Part shown: positions 1-8,022 of the stretch, in pieces
Layout of the letters: each line of letters starts with the position of its first letter
How positions within the stretch are numbered: position 1 is the stretch's first letter
NCBI RefSeq assembly: GCF_006149045.1
Contig: NZ_VBSN01000027.1
Location: 969,643 to 1,033,642, forward strand
Length of the DNA stretch: 64,000 nucleotides
Direction: 5' to 3'
Origin: Dyadobacter flavalbus
GTDB lineage: Bacteria > Bacteroidota > Bacteroidia > Cytophagales > Spirosomataceae
Translations under genes and position numbers: made by a program
Notes under the pieces: model-generated
Database searches by the model: none
The model's input: the letters and a program-made list of their open reading frames with translations, nothing else
Told to the model about the DNA's origin: nothing

Positions 1-461
1 TCCATGATGTCGATTTCTCCGTTATCCGGCCATTCGCCTTTTTCGCCCAGCGTCCAGAACGCGGGCCATAATCCGGATCGGGTATCAATTCTGGCCTTTA
101 TTTCAAAACGGCCGTATTGAAAGCTTTTTTTGCCGCGCGTAACAATGCTTGCAGATGTATATTCGGCATATTCCCGGTTCTGTTTCCAGCTTTTGCTATT
201 TGCATTGTAATCCGGATTTTTGACCCGTTCTTTTTTTGCCTCAAGAATCAGGAACCCGTCTTTGCAGTACGCATTTTTTCCCTGAAACCATTGCGCTTCA
301 TTATTTCTGACAAATCCCGTTTCCGGCTGCCATATCTCAGGATTGGGCGGGCCGTTCTGTTCAAATTCATCAGACCAGACCAGTTTCCATTGTGCCTCGG
401 CAACCGAAGTTGTTAGTGCCATTGTTAAAATCAAAAGTAAGTTTTTCAATACAAAATGCAT
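1..461 (-). CDS. GH16 family beta-glucanase (partial, 5' portion only)
   Basis: The gene reads leftward from an ATG at 461 and is cut by the window edge after 153 codons. Residues 1-23 look like a signal peptide ending near AEAQ, so the enzyme should be exported. The body has the GH16 pattern: LVWSDEF at 28-33, an aromatic-rich region, FEIKARID, and the catalytic motif E149-I-D-I-M followed by a codon beginning GA, which completes EIDIME. E149 would be the nucleophile and the next residue the acid/base. The family hydrolyses beta-1,3 or beta-1,3/1,4-glucans such as laminarin and lichenan. The substrate cannot be told from this half. Plus-strand ORFs in the same place are shadows. Confidence 0.88.
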   Translation of the reverse strand, partial: MHFVLKNLLLILTMALTTSVAEAQWKLVWSDEFEQNGPPNPEIWQPETGFVRNNEAQWFQGKNAYCKDGFLILEAKKERVKNPDYNANSKSWKQNREYAEYTSASIVTRGKKSFQYGRFEIKARIDTRSGLWPAFWTLGEKGEWPDNGEIDIM

Positions 462-681
462 GTTGAAAGTATTAGCTGTTTTTTGCCGGAATGATTGTTT
501 GGCTAAAAACAGAAAGTACATAGCAGGATTTTTCTAACCAGCCTGATCATTCCGTAACAAGGAAGTCAAAGCATATTTCAAAAGCTTGTATTATTTAAAA
601 TACTTTCCCTTTTGTTTGTAAATACAGCCGGTAAGATCGTTTTTTAAGCTGAAAAGCATATTACGCAGTTAAATTTTAAGA

Positions 682-1701
682 ATGAACAGAATAGTAGAAA
701 CAGCCAGAAAAGCAGGATTGGACGGGTTTATGCTGGGATTGATCAGTATGATTTTTCTGGCCTGGCTGTGGCCGTACCCCGGGATGAAAGAAAGTCCGGT
801 GCCGCTTTCCGAAATTTCCACGTATGCCGTTTCCATCATTTTCTTTTTTTACGGACTGCGTCTCAGCGCCGAAAAGCTGCGCGCGGGTCTAGTGAATTGG
901 AAACTGCATGTGACGGTGCATTTTTCCACTTTTGTTTTGTTTCCGCTGCTTGCTCTTGCCTGTCGCTCTTTGTTTAAAACCGAAGAAAGTCAGTCGCTAT
1001 GGCTTGCTATATTCTTCTTGACTGCTTTGCCTTCAACGGTTTCTTCTTCCGTCGTCATGGTTTCACTTGCAAAGGGAAATATTCCTGCGGCTATATTCAA
1101 CGCAAGCATTTCCAGTCTTTTGGGCGTTTTTATAACACCTTTCTGGATGGGACTGGTAATGGAATCGGGCAATACCGATTTTGATATGTTGTCGGTCGTT
1201 ATCAAACTGTCACTTCAGGTTTTACTGCCGGTATTTGCAGGAATACTTTTGAACAAGAAATACGGTCATTTTGCCGAAAGCAAGAAAAAGTACATCCGCT
1301 ATTTTGATCAGTCTTCCATTCTGCTGATCGTGTACACATCCTTTTGCGAATCTTTCGGCGAGCATCTGTTTAGTTCGCTGGGATGGGAAGAAATCGTATT
1401 TTTAGCAATAGGAATGCTTGCGCTGTTTTTCGGGATTTATTACTTGCTGACTTTCATCAGCGACTTGCTGAAATTTGATCGGGAAGACAAGGTTACGGCG
1501 GTATTTTGCGGCTCGAAAAAGTCGCTTGTGCAAGGCGCGGTGATGTCCAAAGTCCTGTTTTCCGGAGCGCAGGCCGGACTGATGCTGCTGCCCATTATGA
1601 TTTATCACGCATTGCAGCTGATTGCCGCCAGTATCATCGCGCAGCGCATGGCCGCAGAAGTAAAAGATGAAGCGGTAGATGAACGAGTTTTCAATAAATA
1701 G
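682..1701 (+). CDS. Bile acid:sodium symporter family transporter (SBF-like, YfeH type)
   Basis: 339 residues, almost entirely hydrophobic with about nine or ten predicted membrane segments, matching the usual length of the SBF-like (YfeH) branch of the BASS transporters. An N-terminal YPGM region and the stretch GLRLSAEKLRAG near residue 60 are typical of this branch. It would be an inner-membrane secondary transporter; bile acids are not implied, and the substrate is unknown. It is the first gene of a co-directional run, followed after 6 bp by a DUF4230 gene and then a glutamine-synthetase-like ligase. It could import or export a metabolite used by that cluster, which is inference from position only. 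Confidence 0.85.
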   Translation: MNRIVETARKAGLDGFMLGLISMIFLAWLWPYPGMKESPVPLSEISTYAVSIIFFFYGLRLSAEKLRAGLVNWKLHVTVHFSTFVLFPLLALACRSLFKTEESQSLWLAIFFLTALPSTVSSSVVMVSLAKGNIPAAIFNASISSLLGVFITPFWMGLVMESGNTDFDMLSVVIKLSLQVLLPVFAGILLNKKYGHFAESKKKYIRYFDQSSILLIVYTSFCESFGEHLFSSLGWEEIVFLAIGMLALFFGIYYLLTFISDLLKFDREDKVTAVFCGSKKSLVQGAVMSKVLFSGAQAGLMLLPIMIYHALQLIAASIIAQRMAAEVKDEAVDERVFNK

Positions 1702-1707
1702 TAAGTT

Positions 1708-2331
1708 ATGCGTCTGTTTTCCTGGTTATTCAAAATACTGGTTTTATTATTGTTACTCGCCGGAATCCAATCTTTATGGACCAGTTTTCGTACCGGAAAA
1801 TGGGTTCCCGACTGGATGAGCGGCAAGGATCAGACTGAGACGATGCATACGCTGGTACTGCAGGAAATAAGCGCGATGGGAAAACTGGAACTTGTAAAAT
1901 ACAACTTCAAGGATGTTGTAGAACAGGAAATTGTCAAAACTTTCCTGCCCAATGCAAAAGCTGTGCTGATCGTGCAGGGTGAAGCCATCGGCTGCGTGGA
2001 TCTTACGCAGCTTGAAATGGCGGATATTACTTCCGACGATTCCGTTCTGGTCGTCAATATGCCCGAACCCGAGCTTTGTGTTTTTAAAATAGATCACAGC
2101 AAATCGAAAGTTTACAACACCGAATACGCCTTTACGGAAGAAGCCAAACTGGTTCAGGATGCATATAAGCAAGCTGAAAAGCAAATTCAGAAATCGGCAC
2201 TGGATATGGGTATTCTGGACCAGACAAGGCAAAATGCAAGAAAGATCCTGACGCCCGTTCTGGAAAAAGCCTCTGGCAAAAAAGTGCTTTTGAAATTTCC
2301 GATGAATGCCAAAATTGATAAGTTGCGCTGA
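1708..2331 (+). CDS. DUF4230 domain protein, membrane-anchored
   Basis: 207 residues. Residues 5-25 form one hydrophobic segment that works as a membrane anchor or uncleaved signal; the rest is soluble and resembles DUF4230, with a conserved-looking ELVKYNFKDVVE stretch and an alternating alpha/beta region ending in a lysine-rich tail. The function of this family is not established. It starts 6 bp after the SBF transporter and ends 26 bp before the glutamine-synthetase-like gene, so the three are probably cotranscribed. No catalytic motif is visible. Confidence 0.75.
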   Translation: MRLFSWLFKILVLLLLLAGIQSLWTSFRTGKWVPDWMSGKDQTETMHTLVLQEISAMGKLELVKYNFKDVVEQEIVKTFLPNAKAVLIVQGEAIGCVDLTQLEMADITSDDSVLVVNMPEPELCVFKIDHSKSKVYNTEYAFTEEAKLVQDAYKQAEKQIQKSALDMGILDQTRQNARKILTPVLEKASGKKVLLKFPMNAKIDKLR

Positions 2332-2357
2332 TATAAACCTGTTAACTGACTCTTCTG

Positions 2358-3734
2358 ATGAATAAAAAAGGATTTCTGACACAAGATGAACTGGCAAGTA
2401 AAATAGGAGAGGGGCTGATTGAAACCATTGTTGTAGCTTTTACGGATCATTACGGCCGGTTAATGGGCAAACGTGTTGACGCGGATTATTTCATGGATTC
2501 CGTACTGAAATCCGGAACGCACGGCTGCAATTATTTGCTGACAACCGATATGGCCATGGAACCGGTGCCCGGCTACAAATATGCAAACTGGGAACTGGGT
2601 TACGGCGATTTCCATCTTGTCCCGGATCTGCAAACACTGCGTATCGCCGACTGGCTGGAAAAAACGGCATTGATCCTTTGTGATCTGCATAATGAAAAAA
2701 CGCACGAACTGGAAACCATCGCACCAAGATCCATTCTGAAAAAGCAGCTTGAAAAGCTCGAAACTGACGGTTTAAAATGCTTTGCTGCTTCCGAGCTTGA
2801 ATATTACCTGCTGGAAAACAGCTATAAGCAGGCTTTTCAGCAAAATTATCAGAACCTTACGCCCGCCGGATACTATCTGGAAGATTACCATATCATGCAG
2901 GGTACACGGAATGAAAAATACACGTCGGTTGTACGTCGTCATTTGAAAAATTCAGGAATTGAAGTGGAAACTTCCAAAGGAGAATGGGGACTCGGGCAGC
3001 ATGAACTGAATGTAAAGTACTCGGAAGTCCTTCCCATGGCCGACAACCATATTGTTTATAAACAATGCATGAAAGAAGTAGCCGACGCCATGGGTTTTTC
3101 GGTCACTTTTATGGCAAAGTTCGCTTCTGATCAGGCGGGTTCCAGCAGTCATATCCACATGAGCCTCTGGAAAGACGGGAAAAATGCATTTGCCGGTGAT
3201 CAGGAATTTGGTCCTGTAAAAGGTTCGGATCTGTTTCGCTGGTTTTTAGGCGGCTGGATAAAACATGTTCCGGACGTTATGCCTTTTTATGCACCAACGA
3301 TCAATTCCTACAAACGATTTGTGGACGGTTCCTGGGCGCCTACCCGGCTTGCATGGAGTTATGATAACCGGACTGCGGGTTTCAGGGTGGTGGGCAGCGG
3401 CGCCAGTCTGAGAATCGAGTGCCGGATTCCGGGTGCAGACTGCAATCCTTATCTTGCCTTTGCAGCTTCACTCGCCTCTGGACTGGAAGGAATCAAGAAT
3501 AAAACCGAACCGCCGGAATGTTTCGTCGGTGACATATACGCCGCGGCGCATCTGCCCAGGGTTCCTTACACGCTTGCAGAAGCCATAGCAATGTTCGAAA
3601 GCAGTGAATTTGCCAAAAATGCATTTGGCGTAGAGGTCGTAGAACATTACACGCATTTTTTTAAAACGGAACAGCGCGCTTATGATACATCGGTAACGGA
3701 TTGGGAAAGAAAACGGTATTTTGAGCAGATTTAG
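2358..3734 (+). CDS. Glutamine synthetase family protein (probable gamma-glutamyl-amine ligase)
   Basis: 458 residues with both glutamine synthetase domains: an N-terminal beta-grasp containing FTDHYGRLMGKRV, and a C-terminal catalytic domain with SSSHIHMSL (ATP/metal-binding histidine region) and IECRIPGADCNPYLAFAA. The family ATP-dependently joins glutamate to ammonia or an amine. The length and divergent motifs (MAKF where classical GlnA has MPKP) put it with the PuuA/GlnA-like gamma-glutamyl-amine ligases rather than nitrogen-assimilation GlnA. Neighbouring SDR, aldehyde dehydrogenase and class I amidotransferase genes match the later steps of such a route. The actual amine substrate is unknown. 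A perfect hairpin lies directly after the stop. Confidence 0.85.
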   Translation: MNKKGFLTQDELASKIGEGLIETIVVAFTDHYGRLMGKRVDADYFMDSVLKSGTHGCNYLLTTDMAMEPVPGYKYANWELGYGDFHLVPDLQTLRIADWLEKTALILCDLHNEKTHELETIAPRSILKKQLEKLETDGLKCFAASELEYYLLENSYKQAFQQNYQNLTPAGYYLEDYHIMQGTRNEKYTSVVRRHLKNSGIEVETSKGEWGLGQHELNVKYSEVLPMADNHIVYKQCMKEVADAMGFSVTFMAKFASDQAGSSSHIHMSLWKDGKNAFAGDQEFGPVKGSDLFRWFLGGWIKHVPDVMPFYAPTINSYKRFVDGSWAPTRLAWSYDNRTAGFRVVGSGASLRIECRIPGADCNPYLAFAASLASGLEGIKNKTEPPECFVGDIYAAAHLPRVPYTLAEAIAMFESSEFAKNAFGVEVVEHYTHFFKTEQRAYDTSVTDWERKRYFEQI

Positions 3735-3746
3735 CTTTACATTTCG

Positions 3747-3811
3747 GGCCGCAGAGCGGCCTCCTGTTTGTAGTACAATACAAATTAAAATTGTTTGGCT
3801 CCGGAGGAGCC
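3747..3811. repeat. Left REP-like unit upstream of the RAYT gene
   Basis: Right after the ligase stop lies a perfect hairpin, GGCCGC-AGA-GCGGCC (3747-3761). It is followed by CTCCTGTTTGTAG, about 23 AT-rich bases, and the hairpin GGCTCC-GGA-GGAGCC (3797-3811). The order TGTTTGTAG / AT-rich spacer / CTCCGGAGGAG palindrome is the same as in two units downstream of the transposase (ending 4484 and 4853), so this is one more unit of the same family placed on the other side of the gene. Confidence 0.75.
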
Positions 3812-3873
3812 CCTGCCATATTTCAAGAAAAAAATACTTTATTTTACAAAGTACAAACACACACACTTTTTTA

Positions 3874-4335
3874 ATGGCAGATACCTATTCACAAATTTAC
3901 CTGCAATTTGTTTTCACAGTAAAAAACCGTCATAGCCTGATACCAAGAGAAAACAAAGAGGAATTGCATAAATACATCAGCGGCCTGGTCCGAAACAGGA
4001 AGGCCAAAATGCTGGCAATCCATTGTATGCCGGACCATGTTCATCTTTTTGTCGGTTTTCGTCCGGTACTTTCAATTTTTGATTTTATTAAAGAACTGAA
4101 AGTGGAAAGCAACGAGTTTGTAAATGCTAAGAAATGGACAAAGCAAAAATTTGCATGGCAGGAAGGTTACGGTGTTTTTTCTTACTCCCATTCACATATT
4201 AATTCAGTAATTCAGTATATTTTGAATCAGGAAGAACATCATCAAAAACGTACGTTCAGGGAAGAGTATCATGATTTTTTAAAGAAATTTGAAATTCAGT
4301 TTGATGAAAAGCATATGTTTGAATTTTTTGAATAA
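3874..4335 (+). CDS. Y1 (HUH) transposase, IS200-like / REP-associated (RAYT)
   Basis: 153 residues, the normal size of a TnpA of the IS200 type. The HUH motif reads PDHVHLF (H55, H57), and the catalytic tyrosine is most likely Y115 in VIQYILNQEEHH. These enzymes cut and rejoin single-stranded DNA at hairpin-forming ends. The open frame extends upstream to 3721, but that part overlaps the ligase stop and has no family similarity, so the ATG at 3874 is chosen. The gene sits between a left REP-like unit and a nine-copy palindrome array on the right, the arrangement expected for a RAYT that mobilises REP sequences. The gene appears intact. Confidence 0.88.
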   Translation: MADTYSQIYLQFVFTVKNRHSLIPRENKEELHKYISGLVRNRKAKMLAIHCMPDHVHLFVGFRPVLSIFDFIKELKVESNEFVNAKKWTKQKFAWQEGYGVFSYSHSHINSVIQYILNQEEHHQKRTFREEYHDFLKKFEIQFDEKHMFEFFE

Positions 4336-4338
4336 AAC

Positions 4339-4857
4339 AGGAAGCTCCTCCGGAGCAAAGCGAAAAGCTATGGAATGGCCTCCTGCTTGTAGGAAGCTCC
4401 TTCGGAGCGGAATGGAAAGCTATGGAATGGCTCCCTGTTTGTAGAAAAAGGTAAAAACATATATTTTACGTCTCCGGAGGAGACTCCTGGCAAACTTTTC
4501 CGAGGCGATGTATAATGTATTTAAATAATTGATTTTCTATAAATAGGAAGCTCCTTCGGAGCGAAACGGAAAGCATGGAAATGGCCTCCTGCTTGTAGGA
4601 AGCTCCTCCGGAGCTGATGTATTGTACATTTAAACTTATTTTCTATAAACAGGGAGCTTCTCCGGAGCGGAATGGAAAGTCATAGAATGGCTTCCTGCTT
4701 GTAGGGGGCTCCTCCGGAGCTAGGATATTATATATTTTAAATTCGTTTTCTATAAACAGAATGCTCCTCCGGAGCGAAACGGAAAGCTATGGGAATGGCT
4801 CCCTGTTTGTAGAAAAACACTAATAACATACATTATACGTCTCCGGAGGAGACTCCT
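4339..4857. repeat. REP/BIME-like palindrome array next to the RAYT gene
   Basis: Nine palindromes follow the transposase. Copies of GCTCCTCCGGAGC or GCTCCTTCGGAGC, one with a single change, lie at 4344, 4396, 4550, 4602, 4656, 4708 and 4763. Two copies in the opposite orientation, GTCTCCGGAGGAGAC, lie at 4470 and 4839. Each is a 5-6 bp stem with a 3-base loop. Two kinds of spacer alternate. One is GC-richer, containing GGAAAGCTATGGAATGG and TCCTGCTTGTAG, and gives a 52-bp step. The other is AT-rich, often ending CTATAAACAG. Spacers are related to one another, which rules out CRISPR. No gene is seen in 4336-4927. Confidence 0.85.
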
Positions 4858-4927
4858 GACGAGCAGCAATGCAATCTAATTACAAAAAATAACTCAATTA
4901 CTAAATCAAACATTAACAAAAAGCCCG

Positions 4928-5701
4928 ATGCGCTTAGAAAACAAAGTAGCCCTCATAACCGGAGGAAGCGGAGGAATTGGCAGGGAAAGTGCTCTCTTAT
5001 TTGCTAAAGAAGGAGCCAAAATTGTGGTAACGGACGTAAATGACCAGGCCGGACAGGAAACTGCTGATGAAATTATCAAAAATGGCGGAGAAGCATTCTT
5101 CATACATTCGGATGTGTCCAAAGCTGCCGATTGCAAAGCCGCAGTAGCTTTTGCAGAAGAAAAATTCGGGAAGCTGAACATCATTTTCAACAATGCCGGC
5201 ATTATGCACAGCGATGATGACAATGCAATGACTACCGAAGAATCTATCTGGGATCTTACGATGAATGTTAATGCCAAAGGCGTTTTTCTTGGTTGCAAAT
5301 ACGGCATACCGGCACTTCAGAGAGCAGGCGGAGGATCTATTATCAATACAGCATCATTCGTGGCCATTCTTGGCGCGGCCACTCCGCAGGTTGCTTACAC
5401 AGCCAGCAAAGGAGCTGTTCTGGCTCTGACACGCGAGCTTGCCATTATTCATGCACGTGAGAATATTCGTGTAAATGCGCTTTGTCCCGGCCCGCTCAGA
5501 ACGGAATTGTTAATGAAATTTTTAAATACAGAAGAAAAAAAGCAGCGCCGTCTTGTTCACATTCCAATGGGAAGATTCGGGGAAGCCAAGGAAATGGCTT
5601 ATGCAGCACTGTTTCTGGCATCCGACGAATCATCTTTTGTAACCGGGACAGATTTCCTTGTAGACGGAGGAATAACCTCAGCTTACGTAACACCTGTTTG
5701 A
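4928..5701 (+). CDS. SDR family NAD(P)-dependent oxidoreductase
   Basis: 257 residues, a classical short-chain dehydrogenase. The cofactor motif TGGSGGIG is at 11-18, NNAG at 88-91, catalytic Ser143, Tyr157 and Lys161 (YTASK), and the C-terminus has FLVDGG. A basic or acidic discriminator, VTDVND after the second strand, suggests NAD preference. Annotators often label such proteins 3-oxoacyl-ACP reductases, but the setting between a gamma-glutamyl ligase and an aldehyde dehydrogenase suggests oxidation of an alcohol group on a gamma-glutamylated substrate; that is inference. The gene is separated from the ligase by the RAYT element and may now depend on a different promoter. Confidence 0.9.
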   Translation: MRLENKVALITGGSGGIGRESALLFAKEGAKIVVTDVNDQAGQETADEIIKNGGEAFFIHSDVSKAADCKAAVAFAEEKFGKLNIIFNNAGIMHSDDDNAMTTEESIWDLTMNVNAKGVFLGCKYGIPALQRAGGGSIINTASFVAILGAATPQVAYTASKGAVLALTRELAIIHARENIRVNALCPGPLRTELLMKFLNTEEKKQRRLVHIPMGRFGEAKEMAYAALFLASDESSFVTGTDFLVDGGITSAYVTPV

Positions 5702-5847
5702 TAAAGCAGGAAAGGAGTGAAGGGAAAAAAGGAGGAAAGGGAAATAAGGAGGGAAGGAAAAAGATTAAGAAAAACCTTCCTCCTTCCTCCATTTTCCTTT
5801 CTCCATTTTCCTTCCTCCTTCCCCATTTTCCTTTCTCCGATTCCATA
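5702..5847. repeat. Purine tract followed by pyrimidine minisatellite
   Basis: The gap between the SDR and the aldehyde dehydrogenase is almost all purine on the plus strand from about 5706 to 5774 and almost all pyrimidine from 5775 to 5838. The second half holds three copies of ATTTTCCTTYCTCC at 5791, 5805 and 5825. The halves are roughly complementary (for example GGAGGGAAGG against CCTTCCTCC), so the RNA could fold into one long imperfect stem. Open frames here are low-complexity and not genes. Confidence 0.7.
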
Positions 5848-5861
5848 TTCTAATTGTAAAA

Positions 5862-7253
5862 ATGTCTGTACAAAAAACGATAAGTCCTGTTGATGGTTCC
5901 GTTTACGTTGAACGCACGCTGGCTGATGCTGATGCCATTGAGACAGCATTAGAATTGGCCGTGGTTGCTCAAAAGGAATGGCGTAAAACCACGCTTTCTG
6001 AAAGGGAAGCCATTTGCCGCAAAGCAGTTGAATATTTTCTGAACAATGCGGATGAAATCGGATTGGAACTGACCTGGCAAATGGGCCGGCCGATCCGCTA
6101 CACAGCCAATGAAATCAGAAAAGGATTTCAGGAGCGTGCCAATTACATGATTTCCATAGCAGGAAAAGCACTGGCAGACGTTGAGGTTGAAGAAATTTCC
6201 GGATTCAGAAGGTTCATCCGCCGCGATCCGCTCGGCGTCGTCTTTGTGGTTGCGCCGTGGAATTACCCGTATCTTACTTCCGTCAACTCGGTGATACCGG
6301 CTATTATGGCGGGTAATTCGGTCATATTGAAACATGCGCAGCAAACGCCGCTTTGCGCAGAACGTTATGCAAGAGCATTTGAGTACGCCGGTTTGCCCGA
6401 AGGTGTTTTTCAGTATTTGCATGTCAGTCATGAACAGGTTGCACAAATCATTGGTGACAACCGTATTGACTATGTCGCATTTACCGGATCCGTAGAAGGC
6501 GGTCATGCTGTTCAGAAAGCAATTAACGAAAGATTTATTGTAGGCGGGCTGGAACTTGGCGGTAAAGATCCTGCGTATGTGCGGGCGGATGCCAATCTGG
6601 CGGATGCTGTTGAAAATCTGGTGGACGGCTCTTTCTTCAATTCCGGCCAGTCCTGCTGCGGAATCGAGCGCATTTATGTGCACAGGAATGTTTATGAACA
6701 ATTTGTAAATGCATTTGCTGAGCTTACCAAAACATATACGCTGGGCGATCCTACAAACGGAGAAACCACGTTGGGCCCGATGGTAAGAACGGCGGCTGCC
6801 GAGTTTGCACAGAAACAGATTGATGAAGCGCTTTCGCAAGGGGCAACGGCATTGATTGATGCCAGCCTTTTTCCTCCGCACCAATCAGGAACGCCTTATA
6901 TGGCACCGCAGGTTTTGGTCAATGTAAATCATTCCATGCAGATCATGACCGAAGAAACTTTTGCACCGGTCGTCGGCATTATGCCTGTGGAAAGTGACGA
7001 AGAGGCAATTCGGCTGATGAACGACAGTCAGTACGGACTTACCGCTTCAATATGGACAGCGGATATGGATGCCGCACTGAAAATCGGTGAACAGGTGGAA
7101 ACCGGAACCTGGTTTATGAATCGCTGTGATTATCTGGATCCCGCTTTGGCATGGACCGGCGTAAAGAATTCAGGGCGCGGCTGCACTTTGTCAACAATCG
7201 GTTACGAGGCACTGACCAGACCAAAATCTTTCCATCTGAAAATTAACGCATAA
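5862..7253 (+). CDS. Aldehyde dehydrogenase family protein
   Basis: 463 residues, an NAD(P)-dependent aldehyde dehydrogenase, somewhat shorter than the usual 480-500. VVAPWNYPY (129-137) and FTGSVEGG (208) form the cofactor site, E231 in LELGGKDP is the general base, and C265 in SGQSCC is the catalytic cysteine. The enzyme would oxidise an aldehyde to its acid. In the local cluster it is the natural equivalent of PuuC acting on a gamma-glutamyl aldehyde. The amidotransferase gene starts 8 bp after its stop, which implies cotranscription. The shortened length and overall pattern also resemble succinate-semialdehyde dehydrogenases, so the substrate is open. Confidence 0.92.
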   Translation: MSVQKTISPVDGSVYVERTLADADAIETALELAVVAQKEWRKTTLSEREAICRKAVEYFLNNADEIGLELTWQMGRPIRYTANEIRKGFQERANYMISIAGKALADVEVEEISGFRRFIRRDPLGVVFVVAPWNYPYLTSVNSVIPAIMAGNSVILKHAQQTPLCAERYARAFEYAGLPEGVFQYLHVSHEQVAQIIGDNRIDYVAFTGSVEGGHAVQKAINERFIVGGLELGGKDPAYVRADANLADAVENLVDGSFFNSGQSCCGIERIYVHRNVYEQFVNAFAELTKTYTLGDPTNGETTLGPMVRTAAAEFAQKQIDEALSQGATALIDASLFPPHQSGTPYMAPQVLVNVNHSMQIMTEETFAPVVGIMPVESDEEAIRLMNDSQYGLTASIWTADMDAALKIGEQVETGTWFMNRCDYLDPALAWTGVKNSGRGCTLSTIGYEALTRPKSFHLKINA

Positions 7254-7261
7254 TTTCGATC

Positions 7262-7963
7262 ATGAAAGTCGGATTGCTGGAATGTGATCATGTAAGGGAA
7301 GATTTGCTGCATATTACCGGAGACTATCGGCAGATGTTTCCGGCTTTGTTTTCAAAGGTAGCTCCTGACTGGGAATTTGTTTTTTACGATGTCTGTAACA
7401 GCCATTTTCCGGCCACTGCGGAAGAATGCGATGTTTATATCTGTTCCGGTTCCAAAAGTTCTGTTTACGATCAGGATGAATGGATTCTGCAGTTAAAGCA
7501 GTTTGTAAAAGACATTTATCAGTCTGAAAAACAGTATATCGGTGTTTGCTTCGGACATCAGATGCTTGGGGAAGCACTCGGCGGAAAAGTCCAAAAGTCG
7601 GATTCCGGCTGGTGCGTAGGCGTTCATTCTTTTCAGATCATTAAAAAGGAAAACTGGATGCAGCCGGAGCAGGATGCTCTGAATCTTTTGATGATGTGTC
7701 AGGATCAGGTTGTAGAATTGCCGCCTGAAAGCACTTTGCTTGCCCAATCCGAAAACTGTCCGAATGCCATGTTCCGCGTCGGCGAACGTATGCTCGGCAT
7801 TCAGGCGCATCCGGAATTTCCCAAAATTTATGACCAAGCATTAATGGAACTTCGAACGGAAAGAATCGGGCAGGCCAAAGTTGATTCGGGCATCGCAAGC
7901 CTGGAATTGCCCACGCACGAAACCATAGCCGCGGAATGGATCAGGAATTTTGCGAAAGTATAA
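7262..7963 (+). CDS. Class I (type 1) glutamine amidotransferase-like hydrolase
   Basis: 233 residues forming one GATase1 domain with a complete triad: C96 in GVCFGHQ, H183 and E185 in QAHPEF. There is no synthetase domain, so the protein is free-standing. Free-standing members hydrolyse gamma-glutamyl amides or serve an unknown partner. Because it follows a gamma-glutamyl ligase, SDR and aldehyde dehydrogenase, the likely job is release of glutamate from the oxidised gamma-glutamyl product, a role like PuuD but from the GMP-synthase-like subgroup rather than the PuuD family itself. That function is inferred from context. Confidence 0.85.
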   Translation: MKVGLLECDHVREDLLHITGDYRQMFPALFSKVAPDWEFVFYDVCNSHFPATAEECDVYICSGSKSSVYDQDEWILQLKQFVKDIYQSEKQYIGVCFGHQMLGEALGGKVQKSDSGWCVGVHSFQIIKKENWMQPEQDALNLLMMCQDQVVELPPESTLLAQSENCPNAMFRVGERMLGIQAHPEFPKIYDQALMELRTERIGQAKVDSGIASLELPTHETIAAEWIRNFAKV

Positions 7964-8022
7964 ATCAGAGATATGTTTCTTACTTTTATCTTTACCTGAT
8001 TTTAAACGGAATAACAGCCCAA

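Noticed and set aside
1774..2397. 207-residue minus-strand open frame equal in length to the DUF4230 gene
   Set aside because: It is antisense to the DUF4230 gene and crosses into the ligase; composition is Phe/Cys-rich as for typical shadows.
4339..4857. CRISPR array
   Set aside because: The repeats are 13-15-bp palindromes in both orientations, the spacers are related to each other, spacing varies from 52 to 80 bp, and no cas genes are present.
5482..5853. Open frames across the purine/pyrimidine tract on both strands
   Set aside because: They are low-complexity translations of the repeat (runs of Lys/Gly/Glu or Phe/Pro/Leu/Ser).
5949..6884. 311-residue minus-strand open frame
   Set aside because: It is antisense to the aldehyde dehydrogenase, which has all its catalytic motifs; the reverse frame is Cys/Arg-rich with no domain.
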